Assembly (NCBI RefSeq): GCF_001039355.2
Contig: NW_019773548.1
Span: 191,647-253,646, forward strand
From: Lingula anatina
Lineage: Eukaryota; Brachiopoda; Lingulata; Lingulida; Lingulidae
Length of the DNA stretch: 62,000 nt
Direction of reading: 5' to 3'
Shown: positions 38,201 to 49,385 of the stretch, piece after piece
How positions within the stretch are numbered: the stretch's first letter is position 1
Layout of the letters: each line of letters starts with the position of its first letter
The notes under the pieces: generated by a model
Told to the model about the DNA's origin: nothing
What the model saw: only the letters and a program-made list of their open reading frames with translations
Databases searched by the model: none
Program-made: the position numbers and the translations under genes

Positions 38201-41048
38201 ATCGATCTATCCCCGTGGGGAGTCTCACTAGATTACTGTCAGATAATCTGGCTTAAATGTCCGTCCCGCCTACTACAAGCTGTAAGGGGTTAATTAACTT
38301 TCGTGCCCGCTCGGCTGACAGCTATTTAGCGTGAACCCCCAGGGAGTTAGGTCAATCTAAAGTAGATCGATCTAATCTCTGGAAATGGGGTCTAAGCTGT
38401 CATGTCACTTAAGTTTAATATAGCAATTTTTATTTTATTCGAATTTTAAAATATATATATACTACAGTTGCTGAATAAATCTTTACTTACTTCAACTTGA
38501 CAAGTACATACATTTCAAATTCTGTATAATAATGAAAAGTGTGTAACCACAGGAATTGGTTACATTTTTAGATGGGTAATTTAAAACACTCATTTTAATA
38601 TCAAATGCACCCACCTTGGTGAGAAAAGAGTGCAGTGGGCCTGCCACTGTGTCTGACACATAGCGTATGAAATCCTCGCAACTTTTCTTTAGCTGTGTGT
38701 CCACTTCACGCTTTGAGTCCAAGAAATGTTCAGTGACTTGTGGAGATCCCTGTAAAGATTGTGTCACTCTTAACACTGCACTTTAGTAAAGGCTGCATTC
38801 AGAACACTGGTCTAACTAGTCCGAGGGTCAAATATGGCGACCCACTAAAAAGCTTGCCATCTAATCCGCTAATAGACACCGAATAGATTCCCCGTGGGAC
38901 CCTCCAACCAGTTACTCCACTGTTCTGGATGTGGCCAAATAAGCTTTAAAAATGTATGTGTTGATAAGATTTCATACCCAAAAAGTCGATAGCATTGATG
39001 AGATTGTGAAACAAAGCACTGGATGAAATACACCATTTACTCATCATGCTAAAACAATATCAACTGTAATAAATTATTCAAATTTAGATTTAACCAATTT
39101 GTCAAATGAGAGGAACTTGCAATATATTTTAATTTTGAATTTTCTCTGCCAAACTTTTATTGCAAAACCCTGCAAAATACCTACTAACAATGGTTGAGAT
39201 AAGTTGATTGAGATATGCTGGATTTTGACACGGAATACTGGCACAAAATTAGGTCACTGAAATGTACATTACCATGCAGATTTCAGTAATTGTAATCATT
39301 TAAGGTTGGAAGTCTATGATACATTTGGTGGTGCTAAAGAGTTAGAATCATGCAAGGAGTAAACAGACATAAAATTGCAGTGGCGACAGCCTTGTTTCAG
39401 GCATGCTAAAATTTCCATTACATGTACAGTTTAGCACTTACTTCAAGCAGAAATTGCAGGAAAGCATTGTTTCTGTTCAGAGCAAACATCATCGATTTAT
39501 GATGCATCAAACCATAGGCAGCATCTGAAAGATAAATGTGTACCAGTAAACCAACAATAAAACCAGGGCAGCAGAGTGCTTTTTTATATGTGTAGCTTAT
39601 TTGTGAGTTTAGCTCAAACCCCAGAGCTATGTCATTTTCCTGTTTTAACAGTCTTTTTTTATTGTTTAAAAGTGTGTAAGAGCCTTTCTGACTATTCTTT
39701 AAACAGTCTATTAACATATAAAACATGTTTGGTGCATTGGTTCAATCCTTAAAATCGAGGGGAGAAATAAATGCCTCTGAATTCACCAAACTTACTCTAA
39801 CATCAAGTATTCATAAATACAACTGTTACAAAGTTCTCCAGTCATACCTTTGAGTTTACTGAAGTCTAAAGCTGTCTCCCGTACTGCAAAGTCGATGTGG
39901 AATGGTGCAATCTGTTCTCGTAGAATCAGCAGGTGTTTGATTAGAAAAAGCTCACCATCTACCTCTGAATTCTGAAAGCAAGACCACAGTCAGAGCACAG
40001 TATTAAAACTGGTCTCAAGCTCGGGTGGTTGATGTTTCACAAATGTTTGACAAGCAGGTCTAGGGATGTCAAAAAGTACAAAGAAACCTCTGGAGCTAAT
40101 TATGCTAAGCATGGATTATTTGAACTCAACTGATGAGCAACTGAATAGAGAGCAGCATTTCCTAAAGAGTTTTTGACAGGCTATCTTTCTCATTTAATTG
40201 AAAATATACAGAAAATTTTGGCCATCTTTACAAGATGTATAGCATGCAAACATGATAATACGGACTAGTTGGTAAAATTTCTGGAGCAAAATCAGTAAAA
40301 ATATAGCAAGATGGAGCAAGTCATACTCACTTTTCTTTTTTTAATGCTGTCTGTTGCCTCTACCAGGGACTGTATGCACATAGACAGGGCCTCCTGAGAG
40401 AGTCCTTGGAATGTTGTCCTCTGAAAGAGTGCAGGATATCAAGCTTAAAACAACTTATAACAGCTGTCATCAGAGCTCACATACTTATATCTAAACATAG
40501 AACATAGGGATGGGGGCAGAGGGGGGGGGGGGGCAGCAGGGAAAGGGTGGAAATCAAAGCACTCTCTTCCTTATATACTGTTTTGATAGGCTAATGTCAA
40601 AAGACACTAGTACTTACACTAGTGCACAGAAGATATGTCTACAGGAATGAGGGTGACTGGTAAGCAATGAAGCCATGCTTTTCCTAAGGTTTTCTGTAAA
40701 ACTTTATACTCAAAACCATATCAAGGGAGACCAATACTTACACCAAGACAACAGAACACATGTAATAGGTTTGATGGAAAGGGGGTGGAGGTCCCCCTGT
40801 GAAAACTTACATACTGTTATAACTTATGTTCAAAAGCGAAACCACAGAAGCCCCCATACTAGCCATGATACTTACGTCGACACACCTGAACAGCTTGGAC
40901 AGACAGACCAGAGTTCTCCTCACTGTGGGGTACCACATGCCATGGAGGTCTGCAGGGGACATGGGCATATTGCTGCCTATGAATGGCTCTGAAAGGATAA
41001 CGAAACACATGTGATAGTTTGGTATGGCCTTTAAACCTAGTAGCTTAC

Positions 41049-41084
<36 letters not shown>

Positions 41085-44000
41085 CTGTGAATTCAGCAAT
41101 GGCCCTATATATGCCAAACACCAGTTAAACTGAAAAAAATTAATTTTTAGTAAATTTATTTCCAATTGCTATCAACAGTTACTGCTTTGGTCCACTAGAT
41201 TTGTTGGCCTTTTTTGGCTTGGGCCAGTATATTAAAGGTTTTCTGGCACAGACTTTCCATAGACTTTCCATGAGAACATGCTTGTGTGTGCGTATGTGCG
41301 TATGTGTGTGTGTGGGTGTGTGGGTGTGTGGGTGTGTGGCTGTGTGTGTGATAAATGTTCAGAACCACCACATCAATGTTCTTGTAAACAGAGGACCAGT
41401 TGTCATGAAAATACACAACTACCACTATGTACCTTCTTTTGGAGAGAGCAACAACGAAGAAGAAAACATGATCACAAATATTCTATGAGTCTATGATAAA
41501 TCATTCATATTGAGACTATGATAAATCATTCATAATGAATAGAAAAGCAAAGCACATTTCACTAAAAGATAGGATGTAAACTATGTGGAGACTCTCCATT
41601 GTTATACAATGCAACTGGTAACAGTCATCCTTTACAGTCCAGCCAAAGTTGTTTCATATAGCACAATTAGTGACATATGTTTAATAAAACAGTATTTATC
41701 AGTAAGAAATTGGTATGTAGCCAGTAGAAACTGATGCACTTGTATAACAACACCTGGCGCCCTCCTTTGTAATAATTGATGGAGTCAGCGTGTTGTTTTC
41801 ATCTTCTTCTGTCTTGATTTGAATGTAAATGGGTACAACCCGATCTTCTACAAATTTAATCATCTTCTACATGCAATAACGTAATTAAGTAGAGTATAGT
41901 TCATAAAATATACAATTTTTTTGATAAAATAAGGTACTTGACTTACTTCTGTGCACAAAGACTGGCCTTGGGCGTACTTTCAAAGACAAACATTCAAATC
42001 CGTTATTATTGAGTTCTGGACATTCAAATTTAGCATGACCATTCCAAACAAAGCAAAACTAATATGGTTCCCAGAAAACTGTAGCCAGCCAGTAAAAGTT
42101 GAGAAAATAAAGATCAAATGATACGTTTAAGAGATCATTTCTTTTATGAAAAATCCCACACATAAACCATTTTCCACATCTCATCCAAATAACCCACATT
42201 AATTGAGTGCAAATACAATGTGACCCAACAAATATCAAGCTTAAGTGTCTTACTTCCAGCATAATAGTCCATTAAAAATGCATGAGCTGCCAAACCAAAA
42301 TATCCTTGAAAATGGAAATTGCACAGAAATAAAATATGCATACTGAAGACAAAAAAATATTTGTTGAAAACAGGCATAAGTGATAAGTGTAATCCCTATC
42401 AATTCATCTTCTTGAAGATAAAAGCAAAAATTAAAGGAAAAGAAAAAAAAATGAGGTGCAGATTTGTCATCTTGCCTGTGCTCTGCCAAGTAATTGAACT
42501 ACTCCACTGTAAACTAATCTTTCCTAAGATAGCAATTCAAAAACAAGATGACAATTGCATGCAAAATTTTTCAAGTGACAATAATTAAGTTCTGTGATGC
42601 AAATTGAACACATCTTAACTGATTGGTTAAAACAATTAATGTTACTCAAATATAATCTATTCAAATTGGGTTTAAATCAAATAATGTAATTAATGCAAAA
42701 CATAATATCATCCATTTGTAAAGGGCGAAGAAAATATATCAAGAAATATTCTCTAAAGCACTTTCTAAATTAACAAGTCTTTTTCATATATTGCATATAT
42801 ACAGCCTTGACCTTTTGACTCTGACACTAAGGCTATGACCTTGACCCAATTATTACCTGGCATGTTCGGGTTCAACGGTAGTACCGCAAGGCCTCCATTC
42901 TCTACAGGCACTGCTGGCACAGCCACTGGCTCCTCGATCTTCCGTTCGCCATTTTCCTCAGCATGCGACGTAATCTGTGCAACTTCTTGACTCGTGTTGG
43001 AAGAAATCGAGGAAACGGAACCAATGGAGCCTGACCTTGTGTGCTGCTGGTTTTGTTGCTTTATGCTCTCTGCTATGCTCTGAATCAAACATCAACATAA
43101 CAAAACTGTAACTTTAAAGCTGTAATGAGGAAAATTTGGCAGATAGGATTTTTTTTACCAAACACTGTAGTTACCATTTATTGGGGCTTCAGAAAAACAA
43201 TGGACAAAAATACAATTTCAATTCTTTGCCCCTTATTTGTCATCAGTTTGGTGTAAAATTATACAGTTGGTTTATATATGATCTTAAATCCTGTTTGAAT
43301 ATATATTCGCTAGTGCTTAGGATAACTGGTGACTCTGAAAATCTAAGTATACCAAGGAGACTCTCTTCATTAAAAATAGATATAAACCACACCTCCATCA
43401 TTTCAAGTTTTTCAGGATACGCCAAGTCGCCAGCTGCAGGGTGATAATTCAAGATGTCGGAACGGATGTAGATATGAGTTCTGTACACTAGTCTTTCCTG
43501 AACATCTTCAAGCATCTGAAGGCAGACTGTCTCAAATGCCTGTAACTCTTTGGCTACAAGACAACAAAACAGACTGTAAAGAACCAGTACACAAATTTTG
43601 ACCATTTTGCCATAGGTCATTTCCCAAATTATTTGTCCCAAGCTAACATACGGTTCATTAATCTATTGCCCAAGGCATCATAATGCTAATCTGCCAACTA
43701 TTTTCACACTGCAATTGTTGTCTGCCATCTCCAGTATATGCAGCAACATATTTAAAACATTTTTTTCATCTTGTACCATTTGAACTAATTCCAAGACACC
43801 TTTTTCTGTAAGGAAATACTCACGGTTATGCAGTACATGTTCCTCCAGCATTTCAACCTAAAAACAGGAATAAATAAATAAATAAACAAACAAATAAATA
43901 TATAAAATCTTTTTTCAAATCAACCACCAACACTGCATAATGTCACTGTCTTTTCAGTAATCAGGATATGGGACCTCAAAGATGTGGGATTTTAAAGGGA

Positions 44001-45064
44001 TAACAGCTCTTCATATGAGATTCAAAATTCCAAACTATATACATTGTAAACAACACATGCACTACTAACACCATTTTTTTGATCTATCAAAATGTTTTAT
44101 GTCTTCATGGTTCACCACTTTTGAATGAAAATTACATGGGTGTTCAGAAAAGGCTCGCCTTTATTGTAAATACTAGAGCAGCAAAAATCGGATTCATTAT
44201 CATTATCAAATAAAATGTGACACAATCTTATCATTTAAAAAAAACAAAAAAAAAACACCAGGATATAAATAATGCTCACCTTCATTATGCTACAGAGTTC
44301 TGCTAAGGTCTCTAGATGATTCACATGTATGATGAGAGGTCGAAGAACATCGTAAAGCTGATTGCACAACCCAAGTAACATTGAGCTGAAAGTGAACAGG
44401 GGAGCACTTGCTGAAGTCATTCAATGCACTGCTTACATCAGTGAAGAAACAGTGACGAACATAAAATAGACAGCAACTTTGTCAAATGTTCAGACATGTT
44501 TTCATGCCAGACATTTCCCTTTTGAGAGCTGTTTATAACACTCACAAATTTTATTTGAGCTACATATAAACATATGACCAACAGAAAAAAATTATAGCCA
44601 ATTGCTACCATACCACTCAACTTTGAGCATATTAAGCATTGAACTTAAATAAATTGGCCCAGAGTGTACAGATAAAACAGTCAAGAGACATCATATTTAA
44701 CTGCATCATTATATGTTTTTATGGAGAAACTGAATCACTGCAATACTGGTATAAATTAAAGTACATATTGACACAAAATTTATCATCATATAACATATAT
44801 TTTTGCCATACATGACCAATCACTTTGCCAGAAGACAAGAGCTGGGCTGCTAGTACTACTCACTCTAATAATGTAGTATGATGTGTAAAGAACTGAGAAA
44901 ACAGCTGATATTCATCTTCACAAACATGGACCATGAAAGCACATCCACTGCGCATCTGAAAGAAAGAAAGAACAGAGTGAATGGCATCATCTCCAAATGA
45001 GGTTTCTTATTTAAGATTGAGGCCTCATTTTGATGTAAACTGATCTTTCAAAAAAAAAAAAAAA

Positions 45065-45135
<71 letters not shown>

Positions 45136-46066
45136 ATAATAAATTTTCATCCCTAAAAAAAATTTAATAAAAAAAATCGGCGCTGTTTGGCAAAATGTTT
45201 GCTAGGAGCCTTAATCATGGTTTATACATACCAGGGCACAAGATACTGTTTACACATACCAGGGCCCAAGCTATTGTTTATACATACCAGGGCACAAGAT
45301 TCTGTTAACACATACCAGGGCCCAAGCTATTGTTTATACATACCAGGGCACAAGATTCTGTTAACACATACCAGGGCCCAAGCTATTGTTTACACATACC
45401 AGGGCACAAGATATTGTTTATACATACCAGGGCCCAAGCTATTGTTTATACATACCAGGGCACAAGATATTGTTTATACATACCAGGGCACAGTGGTCTC
45501 TGACATGTTTAGTGGACAGGTCCGTAAGTGCGGAGCTGACACTGGGACCAAGAAGTGTCAGTCTTTGCTGGAAATAACACTGGTGGCAGTCGGTCAGCAT
45601 CTGGGAATATCTGAGGGAATCAAAAGGTGTGTTACGTTTGACACTGGCTTGAATCTGATGTCAGTCTAGGTGTGACATGTGACATGGTGTTAAGTGTGGC
45701 ACATGTCAGTGCACTGGGTGTGACATGTCATTGTGACACTGAGACACTGTGTGACACATGACTGTGCCAGATGTGTCAAATTTGACATTTTTCTTCACAT
45801 GCAATTGTTTGACCTTGTAAAAGGTGATACAATGTGACAGAAATGTCATGACACTTTGCAAAGCTTAAAAGTGCCAAAAAACCAGACCAAGTAGTGACAT
45901 TTTGTTTTAAACATAATTAATTAAAAACTCCCTAAGCCACCTACTCTGGACTCTTGTCAATTCTTTGCTCAATCTGTTCCATCAGGGACTTGACTCTGGG
46001 AGCATTGGTGCGAAACTTGCCATAAAATAGAGTGAAAGCATTCTCACTCTGAGGAGGACCATCCTG

Positions 46067-46117
<51 letters not shown>

Positions 46118-46873
46118 TGATGATGATGATGATGTTCAATTAGCCAATTAAATATATGCAAGATACATCTAACTGGAAATCAGTCCACATGCTATCTGGG
46201 TTGTTTCAAGAGTAGAATATAACATACAATACAATAGTATTATGAAAAAAAAGCTTTGGATGAATAAAGAGATGATTTCAGAAATATCTATTGATGGTAA
46301 CAATGATGCTTGGGACTGTAAGTTGGGTAAGGGGAAGAGATCAAACAACACTATCTTTCTAGCTATTCTGAGGTAATGCAAACTTGGTTACTCTCAAAAA
46401 ATCACAAAATAGTCCTGTGTAAATCTATCTACGAGAATATTGAGAATGAGTTTGATAAACTGAGCTACATTCTTATCATTAAATCCTCAGAAACTTTAAC
46501 AAGCACTCAGTCTTATAAATAGTGTCGAAGGTTAAAATTACTGAACTTCTTCATTACACATTAATTTCGTTTTCTTTAACCAGCCATTAAAAACCTCACT
46601 TAATACATGTTACTTTAAATAGATATAAAATTCTAAATCTCTTTTTCTCATTTATTTCACTGTATAACTTCAATAACCTTATGATCAACTGAATTTAGGA
46701 TGAAAATAGGCCGGTTCTGGAAAAGAAAAGGGCAAACGACCCACCTTTTTGGGTAAAACATGTTGTGTAGCGCTCTGCAGTAGGTTGACTACATGGGTCT
46801 TGATCAAAGTGAGAGCCCTGCACAGACACTGCTTAAACCTGGCCAGGTACGTGTGGGTCTCCTTGTACTGGGG
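35244..46873 (-). CDS. COG3: Conserved oligomeric Golgi complex subunit 3 (N-terminus missing)
   Basis: COG3 is a lobe A subunit of the COG tether, which captures retrograde vesicles at the Golgi. Sixteen exons join in frame: 46873-46745, 46063-45945, 45610-45484, 44955-44864, 44385-44280, 43857-43824, 43553-43393, 43079-42857, 40988-40876, 40420-40331, 39971-39848, 39524-39442, 38749-38615, then 37879-37673 and 37368-37270 (identical copies 36253-36047 and 35742-35644), and 35273-35244. They give 623 residues. Diagnostic stretches: [112 protein letters not shown]. The C-terminus ends INLVMKMTP, differing from vertebrate COG3. About 200 N-terminal residues are not found to the right; the N at 47268 may mark their loss. 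One exon is cut and repeated at N 37089. Two exons carry tandemly duplicated splice donors. Confidence 0.94.
35971..36082. repeat. 56-bp tandem duplication spanning a COG3 5' splice site
   Basis: Two 56-base units (35971-36026 and 36027-36082). The right unit is the last 36 bases of COG3 exon 36253-36047 plus 20 bases of intron. The left unit repeats this with changes and preserves ATCAAAGTATG, so a second donor-like junction lies 56 bases into the intron. The same arrangement appears at 37597-37708 in the repeated copy. Confidence 0.75.
36552..36768. mobile_element. MITE, same family as 28281-28488, in a COG3 intron
   Basis: Ends GGGCATATTCCCATAGATTT and, from the right reversed, ACCCCATTTCCAGAGATTAG. 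The interior matches the element at 28281 in reverse orientation at about 75-80 percent by eye. It is repeated at 38178-38394 because of the assembly duplication. Confidence 0.65.
37089..37089. other. Assembly join (single N) inside a COG3 exon
   Basis: The N interrupts the coding exon that is complete at 38749-38615. Sequence to its right restarts at the point first seen at about 35463. Confidence 0.85.
37090..38716. repeat. Right copy of the exact 1.63 kb COG3 duplication
   Basis: This copy is continuous with the complete exon 38749-38615 and the upstream gene. The left copy is continuous with the last COG3 exon. A correct assembly would probably keep one copy only. Confidence 0.85.
38178..38394. 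mobile_element. MITE (duplicate of 36552-36768)
   Basis: The same element as at 36552, present again because of the duplicated segment. It is not an independent insertion. Confidence 0.6.
38791..38936. mobile_element. 146-bp MITE in a COG3 intron
   Basis: Imperfect inverted ends: GGCTGCATTCAGAACACTGG on the left, and GGCCACATCCAGAACAGTGG as the reverse complement of the right, continuing as TCTAACTAGTCCGAGGGTC against AGTAACTGGTTGGAGGGTC. No coding capacity. Target duplication not identified. Confidence 0.6.
41278..41352. repeat. (TG)n-rich microsatellite in a COG3 intron
   Basis: TGTG-rich run (TGTGGGTGTG units). Open frames read through it on both strands are artefacts of the repeat. A GA run lies nearby at 41055-41081. 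Confidence 0.75.
45066..45130. repeat. (CA)n microsatellite
   Basis: About 32 uninterrupted CA units in the COG3 intron to the left of the 28-bp array. Confidence 0.95.
45221..45490. repeat. 28-bp minisatellite spanning a COG3 5' splice site (10 units)
   Basis: CCAGGGC recurs exactly every 28 bases at 45231, 45259 and so on to 45483, ten times, with CACA and CCCA variants mostly alternating. On the gene strand each unit reads TTGTGCCCTG then GTATGTATAAACAATA. TGTGCCCTG is the end of COG3 exon 45610-45484 and GTATGT is its donor, so nine further donor-like junctions (at 45456, 45428 and onward every 28 bases) follow the true one. Confidence 0.9.
45660..45785. repeat. GTGTGACATGTGACA minisatellite in a COG3 intron
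   Basis: Degenerate units around GTGTTAAGTGTGGCACATGTCA and GTGTGACATGTCATTG (shown here in part), just upstream, on the gene strand, of exon 45610-45484. Resembles the arrays at 15205 and 57945. Confidence 0.5.
46066..46135. repeat. (TTA)n/(TCA)n microsatellite abutting a COG3 acceptor
   Basis: AAT triplets, then GAT triplets, start three bases from the acceptor of COG3 exon 46063-45945, so on the transcript strand the intron ends TTATTATTCCAG. This is the same arrangement as at 7142 in eIF4A. Confidence 0.85.
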
Positions 46874-46904
46874 CTGAAATAATAAAATAATAATTAGAAA
46901 AGCA

Positions 46905-47150
46905 CTCCGAGAGCGCAGACCCCCGCCAAGGCAGCAATTTTTGATCATTATTGATTATTGATTGATTATTGATCGGGATCACCACCAAAAACTAATCATC
47001 TGTTCTTTGGTCCACTTCTGACGGTTCCTGAAAATTTCATCAAAATGGGTCCATAACTTTTTCAGTTATGTTGATGACAGACAGACAGACAAACAAACAA
47101 ACAAACAAACAAACAGGGGTGAAAACATTACCTCCTTAGCAGAAGTAATA
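46905..47150. mobile_element. Tail of a dispersed non-LTR (RTE-like) retroelement or related SINE
   Basis: The stretch contains GAGAGCGCAGACCCCCGCC, CCTGAAAATTTCATCAAAAT, CATAACTTTTTCAGTTATG, then GACA and AACA simple repeats and ATTACCTCCTTAGCAGA. From memory this series resembles the tails of dispersed non-LTR elements in marine animals. A diverged relative lies at 60505-60650. The class assignment is from recall only. Confidence 0.5.
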
Positions 47151-47267
47151 ATTAAGTCATTGATTTAGAGTTATGTAAATGTGAGCGCTTACAATAAATC
47201 CAATAAAACAAATTCATCTCTCCTGAAAAACAAATCACTTGGGATAGGCTGGGGGAGGGGGGGGGGG

Positions 47268-47268
47268 N
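47268..47268. other. Assembly join (single N) upstream of COG3
   Basis: A lone N after a G run. The N-terminal exons of COG3 expected to the right are not found, so sequence was probably lost or reordered here. Confidence 0.6.
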
Positions 47269-47610
47269 TTTGGTGCTTGCTAACACTTAAATCGTCCCTT
47301 TGTGCTATTTCACGTCATAGGCTATACCAAACTAAATCTCAGCTCAAAAGAAAGTCATTGTAAAAATGGGAATGTATCTATCTAGGAACGCTTTGTGTCG
47401 TCTTCTTAAACAAGGTCTCGTGTACATCATCTACATGTACTTCAACGTTCAATGATAAGAGGATGTTCGGGGACTGGCGCTGTTTGGGATGAAATAAAAT
47501 TTTAGGGCTACCGATTTTTATTTGGGACATTGACATAGCCATCCAAACTGGCTCTCTTCATAACAAGGTATAAAGATTGTATTTGATCTGAAAACTTCCA
47601 ACAAAGCTTC

Positions 47611-47682
47611 CGCGGCTCCGTGGTAACTCTGCTACCTCGTACATCGCGAAACACTGCTACGAGGGTTCGAATACTAGAAAGT
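47611..47682 (+). repeat. tRNA-like (SINE head?) sequence 1
   Basis: An A-box-like GGCTCCGTGGTAACTCTGC (47614) is followed about 30 bases later by a B-box-like GAGGGTTCGAATAC (47661). The acceptor-stem pairing is poor, so it is not a functional tRNA. It may be an internal polymerase III promoter from a SINE. Confidence 0.4.
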
Positions 47683-47769
47683 CCATCGTTCTTTTTGTTG
47701 CTGGAAATCATTTCTAAAAATTTTGTTTGGTTACTATAAGAGGACACTCGTACCTAGGGAAGGTGGGCG

Positions 47770-48010
47770 GGTCACTCACGGCGCAATCGGTAGCGTGCAC
47801 GGCTGCTAAAAAACATCCCCACATATCATCTACTATGGTAACGAATGACGAGTAGTCACGAGTTCGAATCCCGGACGAGGCATGTCACCTCCCCACGGAT
47901 ACAAGCTGACCACGTGATCGGGAAGGCGCGAAAACGAATGCAGGCCCTCCTGGGTCCCAGCAAATTACTTTTTGCATAAAAAGCCGGTGTAGTGATCGAC
48001 TTGACAACAA
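47770..48010 (+). repeat. tRNA-like (SINE head?) sequence 2 with downstream body
   Basis: GGCGCAATCGGTAGCGTG (47780, A-box-like) and GAGTTCGAATCCCGG (47860, B-box-like) stand about 65 bases apart, followed by a non-AT-rich body to about 48010. The ends do not form a good acceptor stem. A tRNA-derived SINE or a decayed tRNA gene is likelier than a working tRNA. Confidence 0.45.
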
Positions 48011-49262
48011 CGTTTTGCAATAGTAGACTAAGAATTTGTTTATATTATACAAGACCGTGAACTGTGTTTATGTACCCATATGTGAGAGATAGGTATGAAA
48101 GGTGGAAAATTACATCACAGATAGGGCCTATAATAAATATGTATATTTGTTGGATCATTATAGAATTTTAAATATTGTTTCCTTTCTCCAGTCCATCGGA
48201 CAACCCGACTTTCCATTCATCTAGATAAGTGGTTGACCTAGATAACACTGAACATGTGTTGTAGGCTCTCAACATCTGACCCCACCCCCTTCAAACAAAG
48301 CACATATTCCTCGGGCAATGGCTCTGTCATGTATATTTCACATCCATTAGGTCTTACAACAATCAGTAGAGGCCTGTTGACTTCCGTTTTCGAAAGCAAC
48401 CTCGCCTCGTGCCGCAAAATATGAATACCCCGTCTTGTTTTTTTTAAATACATCCACCAAAAATCAGTCGAGAGGCAAGTTACAGCCTAGACTGCTTAAA
48501 AAAGTCACATATTATGGCAGTAACTTAATCTGAATGAAATGGATGAATGGGCGTAGATATAAAGTTGAAATGGGGGCATCGTTTCATTCTTCAAATAAAT
48601 GCGTCCTCGTCAGTCAAAAGGAGCGTTTGACCATTTAACGATACGTCTACTGGCTGCTTGCTTATTATTTACCAGTACCTATAGGCTGTGAATCTTAACC
48701 GTTTTATCCAATATATAAGTTAAAATGGTCATCAGCTGGGACTATGTACCTGTAGAAAACATTTTAAGGTTCACCTTCTCTTTAAACCTTTTCCGTTTTC
48801 TGGTCCAAACTGTCAGTTTTAGGCTACTAGTGCCTTATGGAAAAAGTACTAGTCTAATAGGTCTGTTCATATAAGTAAGAAATTGGCTGTAATGGTGCAT
48901 GCAGACCAGTGAATCATGCCCACAGATTGATCCACAAAACACATGTAACACCAAATAATTCGGTTTGAAATCCGAGAACGAAATTTGTGTTCTAAATGTA
49001 ATCAGCATATCCTGATGATCATGCATGCCTACACATACCGAATCCCAGCTGAACCAGAAAATCACAAACGTTTGTACAACGGGCTCATGACTTCAAACTG
49101 GGTCTCCTGACCTCGTGAGGCCGTGCTGCGGGTCACTGGCCTACTGGCGGGTGTGCGTATGTCATCCGTCTACTGATATAAATGGGCAAATACATGTCAT
49201 GGGTGGTGTTCACCTCAAGAGGCTATGTCCTTATGGGTTAAATATCTCTACGTCGTGGAGGC
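48011..49262. other. Intergenic between COG3 and the P450 gene
   Basis: No recognisable gene. A 71-codon minus-strand frame (48453-48238) has a codon pattern that could be real but no domain I know and no clear splice partners, so I leave it uncalled. Confidence 0.4.
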
Positions 49263-49270
49263 TATAAAAA
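49263..49270 (+). promoter_or_regulatory. TATA box of the P450 gene
   Basis: TATAAAAA stands 116-123 bases upstream of the P450 start codon (49386), within GGCTATAAAAAGAG. It is the only canonical TATA box I saw properly placed in front of a gene in this window, as expected for an inducible gene. Confidence 0.55.
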
Positions 49271-49385
49271 GAGACCGTTAATTTCACATGCGTGTACCTT
49301 GTGCAGGTATATATAGGTGACCATATCATACACTACTGAGCAATTGGTCTTTATACTGACAGTTAACACTTGCCAGTAACTTAAA

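Noticed and set aside
35461-38716. Tandem duplication of COG3 exons as a biological event
   Set aside because: Copies are identical and meet at an N inside an exon. An assembly error is far likelier.
41195-41488. Histidine/threonine-rich or cysteine/valine-rich peptides on both strands
   Set aside because: Produced by the TG microsatellite at 41278-41352.
45221-45490. Regular 28-bp repeats resembling a CRISPR array
   Set aside because: The repeats touch each other without unique spacers, the DNA is animal, and the unit is explained by the COG3 exon end.
45187-45669. 160-codon plus-strand open frame with a repeating peptide
   Set aside because: It is the 28-bp minisatellite read on the wrong strand plus COG3 exon 45610-45484 in reverse. 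The repetitive peptide follows from the DNA repeat.
47770-47890. Functional tRNA gene with intron
   Set aside because: A-box and B-box are present but the 5' and 3' ends do not pair into an acceptor stem.
48238-48453. 71-codon minus-strand frame upstream of COG3
   Set aside because: No known domain, no clear splice sites, and it does not resemble the missing COG3 N-terminus.
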